Assembly (NCBI GenBank): GCA_023229135.1
Contig: JALNZT010000028.1
Location: 1-61,893 of the forward strand
Source: Bacteroidales bacterium
GTDB taxonomy: Bacteria; Bacteroidota; Bacteroidia; Bacteroidales; F082
DNA: 61,893 bases
Direction: 5' to 3'
The notes under the pieces: generated by a model
The model's database searches: none
Told to the model about the DNA's origin: nothing
The model's input: only the letters and a program-made list of their open reading frames with translations
Part shown: positions 55,654-61,893 of the stretch, piece by piece
How positions within the stretch are numbered: the first letter of the stretch is position 1
Layout of the letters: every line of letters begins with the position of its first letter
Made by a program: the position numbers and the translations under genes

Positions 55654-56964
55654 ATGACAGCATTAAATCATTGTATAGGCATCAGACATGAAGATAAATA
55701 TGCTATGGAGCGCAGGGTGGCACTTGTACCCAAACACATCGCCGAGCTTATAAATGAAGGCCTTGCTTTTGAAGTTCAAAAGTCTGCTAAACGCGTATTT
55801 ACAGATAGTGAGTTTAAGGAAGCCGGCGCTAAAATGGTAGATGATTTATCGGCAGCAAAAGTAATTTTTGGTGTAAAAGAAATACCTGACGACTTTTTTG
55901 AAACCGGTAAAACCTATGTATTCTTCTCGCATGTCATCAAAGGTCAAAGCTATAATATGCCGATGCTAAAAGCGATGATGCGAAAAAAATGTCAGTTGAT
56001 TGATTACGAAAAAATAGCCAACGAGGAAGGCAAAAGACTGATATTTTTTGGTCGTTTTGCCGGCCTGGCCGGAATGATTAATTCGTTGTGGTCTTATGGT
56101 CAGCGTTTAAAGCTTGAAGGTATTGAAAATCCTTTTGTAAACATCCGGCAGTCACATACTTATCACTCGCTGGCAGAGGCAATAAATGCGGTCTCCAAAG
56201 CTGGTTATGCATTGGCAGCCAAAGGTTTAGATAAAAAAGCAGGACCGCTTGTAATTGGATTTACTGGCTACGGAAACGTTTCAAAAGGAGCGCAGGAAAT
56301 TGCTAACTTGCTGCCTTCTATCGAGATTTCGCCTGAACAATTGTTAGCATTGGATTTTGATAAGACTCCTTCAAATATTGCCTACAAAGTAATTTTCAAG
56401 GAAAAAGATATTTCAACACCGATTGATGAAAAGCTGGCGTTTAATTTGGGCCATTATTATGCACATCCCGAGCAATACAAAAATAATTTTGAGCAATACA
56501 TTCCGAAACTAAGTATTTTGATGAATTGTATGTATTGGGATGACCGCTATCCGCGCATTGTAACAAAAAATTATTTGGAGAAGCTTTTCAAAACCGGAAA
56601 GCCTCAGCTTAAAGTGATTGGCGATGTTACCTGCGATCCTGATGGCTCCATCGAATGTACACATAAAGGAACAGAAATTGAAGATCCGGTTTTTGTGTAT
56701 AATCCTGTGAAAAGGGACTTTACGATGGGATTTGAAGGCGAAGGCGTACTGGTGATGGCTGTAGATATTCTGCCCAGCGAGTTGCCGCGCGAATCATCTG
56801 AAGGTTTCAGTGATGCACTTTTCCCTTTCGTTAAAGCGATTGCAAATCAGGATTATAGTTTAAGTTTTGATGCGCTCTCCTTGCCTTTGCCGATTAAAAA
56901 GGCTTTAATATTGCATCAGGGAGAATTAACACCTGATTTTAAATACCTTGAAAAACACCTCTGA
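55654..56964 (+). CDS. Lysine-ketoglutarate reductase (saccharopine dehydrogenase, lysine-side)
   Basis: The 436-residue protein resembles the N-terminal half of the eukaryotic bifunctional enzyme AASS: an AlaDH/PNT-type N-terminal domain (IGIRHEDKYAMERRVALVPKHIAELI), FFGRFAGLAGMINSLWSYGQRL, and a Rossmann region with VIGFTGYGNVSKGAQEIA. It probably joins lysine and 2-oxoglutarate to saccharopine with NAD(P)H. It is followed 70 bp downstream by a saccharopine dehydrogenase gene. Reverse (biosynthetic) use is unlikely in this phylum, which normally makes lysine through diaminopimelate. Confidence 0.82.
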   Translation: MTALNHCIGIRHEDKYAMERRVALVPKHIAELINEGLAFEVQKSAKRVFTDSEFKEAGAKMVDDLSAAKVIFGVKEIPDDFFETGKTYVFFSHVIKGQSYNMPMLKAMMRKKCQLIDYEKIANEEGKRLIFFGRFAGLAGMINSLWSYGQRLKLEGIENPFVNIRQSHTYHSLAEAINAVSKAGYALAAKGLDKKAGPLVIGFTGYGNVSKGAQEIANLLPSIEISPEQLLALDFDKTPSNIAYKVIFKEKDISTPIDEKLAFNLGHYYAHPEQYKNNFEQYIPKLSILMNCMYWDDRYPRIVTKNYLEKLFKTGKPQLKVIGDVTCDPDGSIECTHKGTEIEDPVFVYNPVKRDFTMGFEGEGVLVMAVDILPSELPRESSEGFSDALFPFVKAIANQDYSLSFDALSLPLPIKKALILHQGELTPDFKYLEKHL

Positions 56965-57034
56965 TCAAAAATTCTTCACAATTCTTCTACAATTATCCAA
57001 CCATTAAATTTTCACTTTAAACACTCAAGCATCT

Positions 57035-58369
57035 ATGAAGCAAATACTTGTCCTTGGTGCCGGTCTTTCGGCAAAACGATTAGTTGATTACCTCCTTAAA
57101 AATGCCGGGCAGCATAAATGGTTTATTACCCTTGCAGATATTAACAAAGCTCTTGCAGAGAAAAAAATCAATAACAATCCACATGGAAAAGCCATTGGAC
57201 TCGACGTGAAAAATGATAAAGCAATCGCTGAATTGATTCATGGGAAAGAGGTTGTGGTTTCTCTTCTGCCTGCTATTTTCCATGATGCAGTTGCTGTCGA
57301 ATGTTTAAAACAAGGTGTTAATATGGCAACGGCTTCCTATGTGTCGCCGGCCATGCAAGCACTTGATGCCGAGGTGAAAGCAAAAGGTCTTGTTTTTTTA
57401 AATGAATTGGGTGTTGATCCGGGAATTGACCATATGTCGGCCATGCAGTTGATAGATAAAATTAGTGAAAAAGGCGGTAAGCTGACGTCATTTTATTCCT
57501 TCACCGGAGGGCTGATTGCTCCTGAATCGGATACCAATCCGTGGCATTATAAGTTTACCTGGAACCCGCGCAACGTGGTGCTTGCTGGCCAGGGTGTTTC
57601 TCAGTTTATCAAAAATGGCCGCTATAAATATATTCCATATCATAAGCTGTTCGACAGGATTTTGGAGCGCGAAGTACCTGGTTTTGGTAAGTTTGAGATT
57701 TATCCAAACCGGGATTCATTAAAATACCGGAAAATATATAAGTTGGACGACATCCAGTCGATGTATCGCGGAACAATGCGGCGTCCGGGTTTTGCCAAAG
57801 CCTGGAATGTGTTTGTTCAATTGGGTTGCACCGATGATTCTTATACGCTTGAGGGTTCGGAAACAATGACTTACAAGGATTTTATAAACACGTTTTTGCG
57901 CTACGAGCTCCAAAAGTCAGTAGAAGACAAACTGGTAGAATATCTTGGTCTTGAGCCTGATGGTGAGGTAATTCAAAAACTAAGGTGGTTAGGCATTTTT
58001 GAAGATAAGGTAATTGGCCTTCCACATGCTACTCCTGCCCAAATTCTGCAAAAAATCTTGATAGAAAAATGGTCATTAAATCCGCAGGATAAAGATATGA
58101 TAGTAATGCAGCATGAGTTTGGATATGAGCTGAATGACAAGAAATATCAAGTTACTTCTTCAATGGCGTTTATTGGTAAGGATACGGTGGATACCGCCAT
58201 GGCATTTACGGTTGGGACGCCTTTGGCCATCGCGGTGAAGTTGTTGCTAACCGGAAAAATAAAAGATAAAGGTGTTCTGATTCCTACGCAGCCTGAGTTT
58301 TACAATCCAATACTTCAAGAGCTGAAAGAATACGGATTGATTTTTGTTGAAGAAGAAGTTGAACTTTAG
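57035..58369 (+). CDS. Saccharopine dehydrogenase (glutamate-forming side)
   Basis: A 444-residue enzyme with an N-terminal NAD-binding Rossmann fold (ILVLGAGLSAKRLVDYL), the ATASYVSPAMQALDAEVKAKGL segment, LNELGVDPGIDHMSAM, and the C-terminal catalytic and dimer part (YTLEGSETMTYKDFI, MIVMQHEFGYEL). It corresponds to the C-terminal half of AASS and would split saccharopine into glutamate and aminoadipate semialdehyde. It sits 70 bp after the reductase on the same strand, giving a two-gene lysine catabolic operon. Confidence 0.88.
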   Translation: MKQILVLGAGLSAKRLVDYLLKNAGQHKWFITLADINKALAEKKINNNPHGKAIGLDVKNDKAIAELIHGKEVVVSLLPAIFHDAVAVECLKQGVNMATASYVSPAMQALDAEVKAKGLVFLNELGVDPGIDHMSAMQLIDKISEKGGKLTSFYSFTGGLIAPESDTNPWHYKFTWNPRNVVLAGQGVSQFIKNGRYKYIPYHKLFDRILEREVPGFGKFEIYPNRDSLKYRKIYKLDDIQSMYRGTMRRPGFAKAWNVFVQLGCTDDSYTLEGSETMTYKDFINTFLRYELQKSVEDKLVEYLGLEPDGEVIQKLRWLGIFEDKVIGLPHATPAQILQKILIEKWSLNPQDKDMIVMQHEFGYELNDKKYQVTSSMAFIGKDTVDTAMAFTVGTPLAIAVKLLLTGKIKDKGVLIPTQPEFYNPILQELKEYGLIFVEEEVEL

Positions 58370-58385
58370 TATTACAGGATTCGTT

Positions 58386-58718
58386 TTATAGTAAGGTGAA
58401 AAATTCCCCTGACTGCGGTGAAAATTTGAAATTACCTGCGCTACATTTTAGGTGTACTTCAGCTAAGTCGCCAGTGAATTTCATTCCGTTGATATCATTC
58501 CGAAGGGTAAAATCAATCAGACGATTGGATTTTCTTCCAATGTGATCCTCTTTAAAATAAAATGATTTATTGTTACTATTTTTAAGGGTAATTTCAACTG
58601 ATTTTACCGAATGAGGAGAATTATTGTAAACGATAATACGGTTTGATTCAGGCTTATAATACTCGTAACAAATACTAACAGGACATTTTACTGTTCTTCG
58701 AAAAAGGTTAAATTTCAT
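58386..58718 (-). CDS. Hypothetical protein
   Basis: A 110-residue protein I do not recognise. The start ATG at 58718 is preferred; a GTG at 58754 would add 12 residues. The sequence is beta-rich with basic character (ESNRIIVYNNSPHSVKSVEITLKN), possibly an immunoglobulin-like fold. No signal peptide. It is convergent with the saccharopine dehydrogenase gene, with only 16 bp between their stops, and divergent from the DjlA-like gene. Confidence 0.5.
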   Translation of the reverse strand: MKFNLFRRTVKCPVSICYEYYKPESNRIIVYNNSPHSVKSVEITLKNSNNKSFYFKEDHIGRKSNRLIDFTLRNDINGMKFTGDLAEVHLKCSAGNFKFSPQSGEFFTLL

Positions 58719-58846
58719 GAGTCTATTTATAAAATTGGTGCAGGTTATTAGCACAAATGTAGTTTATTATGAGAAATATTAATCTTCAATTGCGGTTTGC
58801 TTTATCTGATTATATCTAAACGCTATGCAGATACCGTAAAAGGCCT

Positions 58847-58854
58847 TATTTTTG
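58847..58854 (+). promoter_or_regulatory. -7 element for the TerB/DnaJ gene
   Basis: TATTTTTG matches TAnnTTTG and ends 14 bp before the ATG at 58869. This position supports 58869 rather than the more upstream in-frame ATG at 58797 as the start. Confidence 0.45.
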
Positions 58855-58868
58855 TCGAAAAATACGCG

Positions 58869-59687
58869 ATGTCCTGGTTTTTAACAATTCTTATCATTCT
58901 CATTTTTGTCGGTTATATTTACAACAAAGGCACCAAAAAGCAAGGTGGTGAACCAAAAAAGAAGAAAGTCGGCGGCTATGCGCAATGGATTGGTGGCGGT
59001 TTAGGCTGGGCATTTGGTGGCCCGATAGGTGGTATTTTGGGTTTTGCATTTGGGCGCATGTTTGAGGATATGCGTGCTGGCAGTTATTCTCAGGAAGGCA
59101 GCACTTTGCAGGGCGATTTTAAAATGAGTTTGCTGGTGCTTTCGGCTGCGGTGATGAAAGCTGATGGAAGCGTAAAACGTACTGAGCTGGATTTCGTGAA
59201 ACGTTTTCTGGTAGCCAATTTTGGAGTTGAATCGGCAGAATCATCTGTTTTGATGCTACGCGAAATATTAAAGCAACCTATTGATGTTCAGGAAGTAGGT
59301 CGTCAGATTGGGAAGTTTATGGATTATCCTTCCCGCCTTCAGTTGCTTCATTATTTGTTTGGTATAGCTAAAGCTGATGGCAAGTTGCCGGATGTGGAAG
59401 TTCGTATGATCGCTTCCATAGCAGCAGCCATGGGCGTGAGTCCGTCGGATTTTGGTTCTTTAAAAGCCATGTTTGTTAAGGAGACAGACAGCGCGTATAA
59501 GATTCTGGAAGTGCTGCCTACAGCTACTGATGATGAAGTGAAAAAAGCTTATCGGGAAATGGCTGTTAAATTCCATCCCGACAAAGTGAGCCATTTAGGC
59601 GATGATGTGCGCAAAGCTGCGGAGCAAAAGTTTAAGGAAGTGAGTAGTGCTTATGATCAGATAAAAAACCAACGCGGCATAAAATAG
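58869..59687 (+). CDS. DjlA-like co-chaperone (TerB + J domain)
   Basis: The preferred start ATG at 58869 gives 272 residues. An N-terminal membrane helix (MSWFLTILIILIFVGYIY) is followed by a glycine-rich stretch (GGGLGWAFGGPIGGILGFAFG), a TerB-like acidic helical domain (about 75-195) and a C-terminal J domain with the HPD tripeptide in KFHPDKVSHLG (about residue 233). This is the layout of DjlA, a membrane-anchored DnaK partner that works in envelope stress. It has its own -7 element and ends 6 bp before the convergent porin gene. Confidence 0.88.
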   Translation: MSWFLTILIILIFVGYIYNKGTKKQGGEPKKKKVGGYAQWIGGGLGWAFGGPIGGILGFAFGRMFEDMRAGSYSQEGSTLQGDFKMSLLVLSAAVMKADGSVKRTELDFVKRFLVANFGVESAESSVLMLREILKQPIDVQEVGRQIGKFMDYPSRLQLLHYLFGIAKADGKLPDVEVRMIASIAAAMGVSPSDFGSLKAMFVKETDSAYKILEVLPTATDDEVKKAYREMAVKFHPDKVSHLGDDVRKAAEQKFKEVSSAYDQIKNQRGIK

Positions 59688-59693
59688 GCTATG

Positions 59694-61685
59694 CTATTTG
59701 TAGAAACGCCAGTTTACACCAAAATAAAAGCGGGCATCACGCATCGGGTAATGAGGCGTTGTGAAATAATTGAAATTTCCGGTAAGCCCCAGTATATTAG
59801 CATATTGCACGTAAATGTTTGCTCTTTTTACTTTGAGGGCCAAATAGACATCTAAGTAAGGATAGTTGCCGACCTTTGTTTCATTTTGCAGATAAAAAGC
59901 GCGTAATGCAGGCATATAAGCATCGGCATAATAGGCACTAAACCATCTTATATTGAAGCCTGGTTGCAAAACAGCCGCATTGTCAAACAAGGACTGTGAG
60001 AAGGCAAATTTTAAATTGGCACCAAATTCCGGCAGGCGAAGCACACTATCAATATCAGGTTTTTGGTAATAGACAATAGCTTGAATATCAAACTTTCCCC
60101 TTTTTAGTTGTAGTTTTCCTGAGATACTTCTGATGTTCAAAGTCCCATTAATTTGTTGTGGCTTTGCAGTATAATCGAAGTAAGTGTATTTATCGATCGT
60201 AGTTTGGCCAATTGAAACACTAACTGATTTAAAGAGATAGGAAGCTTTTAAATTGAAGGTGTTGCTTCGAGCGAAATTATTATTCCACCTAAAATGGTTT
60301 GAGAAATAATCATTAAAAATCCATTTTGGCGAGAGTGAATTGATACTTAATTGGATATCAAAAGCTCCCAGGTTTTTGGTTTCCGTGCCTATATATTGGT
60401 TCCACCGGGTATCGAGTTTCCAATCCCCGTTTTGATGACCACCCACGATCAAGCTGGCGTCGGCAAAAATACGGGTAGATTTAAACAGGTTCAGTTGTAG
60501 CCCGCCTAAAACACTCAACTGGTCATAGTTTTTGTTTTCGGATTGAAATACGGTGTCAACCAGGCTGTTTTGTGAGAGTTTATATGCAGCAAGCTCTGCG
60601 CCAAAGTACAGAAAAAATGGAGGAGGGGAGCTGGGCATCTTATAGCCTAAAGAGTTCCATATCAAACTATTGCGTATAAGTTGTACATAGGTAGAATCCT
60701 TTGTTTGTACCGAATCGAGCAAGGGATCAAAAGTGCTATAAAAAGAAGCTTTAGGATTTTTAGCGGAATATATAAACTGATTTCTTTGATACGCAAAAGT
60801 GTGTTTAATTCTGCCTGTCTGTAGTTTCTTTTTGGGTTGCATCGAGCTATCAATAGCCGTTTTTGGTGCTGCTGACAGGTTAAAATACTGTTCCCATCCA
60901 AAACCCGAAACTTTAATTAAATTATTGGCATCTCTCAGCTCCACATTAATAACCCTTCGGTCGGTTTCAATATTATTGATAAAAACGCTGTCATCGATAA
61001 TACCACCATTTTCCTGTTGTTCCAGTTTATTTCGAATATAATAAGCTGCTATTCCGTAACGGTTGTTTTTAGTGCGATAGCTCCCGCTAAAAGCAACGCT
61101 GGTATTATTTGTTTTGCTGTTGAAGTAGGGTCCCGGTGAGTTATCCAAACTGTAATCCATGCCAATCACCATACGTGGAAAGAACTCTCTGGCAAATGAA
61201 ACGCCAAGTTGTTGTTCTTTTTTGCTTCCCATGGTGTAATTTATCTGGGAATAGGGCATGAATGGATTAAAGAAGCGCAGGTTTCCGGTATTTTTGAGAT
61301 AAGCTCCATTGGCTGTATTTGTCATGTCGAATCCAATGGTATTGTTCGGATTGAAAAACAACGCTTTGTGTGCTAAGCCTGTATTGCTAAGTGTAGCATA
61401 TAGCTGGTTCGCTTTATCCAAGGGATCGAAATAAGAAGCGTTGAATAGTGCGGTGTCAATCAGGTGAGTCTTACCCAAAAAGAGGCTGTCAAAGCTTTGG
61501 GTAAAATACGAGACTTGCATGGAATCTACTTTAACAACCGCTGTTGAATCTTCTTTAGCAATCTCTGTTGAACTTGTCTTAACCAAAGGAACCTTATTTT
61601 GTTGCGAGAAGGCAGGGTAGGAGAGAAGTATCGTAAAAAAGACTATTACGCTGAGGGAATTAAGACGTTTATTGACGTAAGCCAT
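59694..61685 (-). CDS. Putative outer-membrane porin (Porin_10 type)
   Basis: A 663-residue protein with a signal peptide (residues 1-28, ending PAFSQQ), a Ser/Thr-rich linker and about 550 residues with barrel alternation ending VNWRFYK (terminal aromatic-lysine). Segments such as FFNPFMPYSQINYTMGSKKEQQ and FFPRMVIGMDYSLDNSPGPYF match the Bacteroidota family annotated as putative porin. It probably allows passive solute entry or anchors the envelope. It is the gene next to the rRNA operon, and both are transcribed leftward. Confidence 0.82.
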   Translation of the reverse strand: MAYVNKRLNSLSVIVFFTILLSYPAFSQQNKVPLVKTSSTEIAKEDSTAVVKVDSMQVSYFTQSFDSLFLGKTHLIDTALFNASYFDPLDKANQLYATLSNTGLAHKALFFNPNNTIGFDMTNTANGAYLKNTGNLRFFNPFMPYSQINYTMGSKKEQQLGVSFAREFFPRMVIGMDYSLDNSPGPYFNSKTNNTSVAFSGSYRTKNNRYGIAAYYIRNKLEQQENGGIIDDSVFINNIETDRRVINVELRDANNLIKVSGFGWEQYFNLSAAPKTAIDSSMQPKKKLQTGRIKHTFAYQRNQFIYSAKNPKASFYSTFDPLLDSVQTKDSTYVQLIRNSLIWNSLGYKMPSSPPPFFLYFGAELAAYKLSQNSLVDTVFQSENKNYDQLSVLGGLQLNLFKSTRIFADASLIVGGHQNGDWKLDTRWNQYIGTETKNLGAFDIQLSINSLSPKWIFNDYFSNHFRWNNNFARSNTFNLKASYLFKSVSVSIGQTTIDKYTYFDYTAKPQQINGTLNIRSISGKLQLKRGKFDIQAIVYYQKPDIDSVLRLPEFGANLKFAFSQSLFDNAAVLQPGFNIRWFSAYYADAYMPALRAFYLQNETKVGNYPYLDVYLALKVKRANIYVQYANILGLTGNFNYFTTPHYPMRDARFYFGVNWRFYK

Positions 61686-61773
61686 TATTTATTTTTTGAA
61701 GCGGTAAATTTACTCAAAAACTGGCTATTTAGGCAGGAATGCTAGCGAGGAAATGCAGATAATCTATAAACCC

Positions 61774-61803
61774 AAAAATCCCCACTCTTCTATAGAGTGA
61801 GGA
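61774..61803 (-). terminator. rRNA operon terminator
   Basis: On the minus strand CCTCACTCT pairs with AGAGTGGGG (with one G.U) around a short loop, followed by ATTTTTGG. It lies directly after the 5S 3' end. Confidence 0.8.
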
Positions 61804-61811
61804 TTAGGTTA

Positions 61812-61893
61812 AAGGGTGGCGACGACCTACTTTCCCACATTTTACTGCAGTATCATCGGCGCAGGCAGGCTTAACTTCTCTGTTCGGAAAGGG
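61812..61893 (-). rRNA. 5S ribosomal RNA, 3' part (cut by the window edge)
   Basis: On the minus strand the sequence contains the conserved CCGAACAGAGAAGUUAAGC core, GCCGAUGAUACUGC and the closing GGGAAAGUAGGUCGUCGCC, which is typical 5S. About 80 of ~110 nt are visible; the 5' third lies outside the window. It is the last gene of an rRNA operon transcribed leftward. Confidence 0.93.

Overview
The window reads as a chromosomal segment of a Bacteroidota bacterium, probably a Bacteroidales/Marinilabiliales-like anaerobe or facultative anaerobe. Evidence: many promoters with the Bacteroidota -7 consensus TAnnTTTG, few Shine-Dalgarno sequences, a DnaE with a fused N-terminal exonuclease, ribosomal protein S16 with a long charged tail, a CarboxypepD_reg-like TonB receptor, a PorV/PorQ-like barrel, a Porin_10-type putative porin, a BT_3928-type DoxX protein and an adjacent pckA/ppdK pair. 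No species can be named from this sequence alone.

Layout. 1-1348: a tandem array of a 234-bp unit (about five copies, continuing off the left edge). Each unit holds a 43-codon mini-ORF and an 89-bp hairpin module. A sixth copy of the hairpin module alone sits after an unrelated spacer. 1.4-6.1 kb: DUF2461 gene, a two-gene outer-membrane operon (PorV/PorQ-like barrel plus a helix-hairpin-helix/barrel protein), DUF58. 6.1-10.9 kb: trxA and dnaE (minus strand). 11-21 kb (plus strand): small unknown gene, rpsP, hybrid histidine kinase-recQ-3-methyladenine glycosylase, KefB-type antiporter, DCC-family thiol protein, Dabb protein, MFS permease. 21.1-23.7 kb: poorly conserved secreted or membrane hypotheticals (accessory-looking). 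23.7-32.7 kb: DAACS symporter, then an RND efflux operon (adaptor, pump, TolC-like channel) followed directly by a LytS/LytR-type two-component pair. 32.7-34.6 kb: a secreted S9 peptidase flanked by gene-poor DNA with an intergenic inverted repeat and a coding remnant.

34.6-50.7 kb is core metabolism and envelope: cdaA-folP (minus), then DUF1599, BT_3928/DoxX, an orphan ABC permease, tpiA, prmA, a 1492-aa exported protein of unknown function, plsY, dnaN, and a DUF2271 lipoprotein coupled to a TonB receptor. 50.8-55.4 kb: pckA and ppdK (PEP-pyruvate-oxaloacetate node). 55.6-58.4 kb: split lysine-ketoglutarate reductase and saccharopine dehydrogenase, a two-step lysine catabolic pair. 58.4-61.7 kb: small hypothetical, TerB/DnaJ co-chaperone, putative porin. 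61.8 kb to the end: terminator and 3' part of a 5S rRNA, marking the end of an rRNA operon transcribed leftward.

The strongest candidate for something undescribed is the left-edge array. The same 89-bp structured module occurs with two different upstream sequences, has sharp boundaries at both ends, and shows a compensatory base-pair change, so the module rather than the mini-ORF looks like the conserved unit. The 1492-aa exported protein is the second best candidate.
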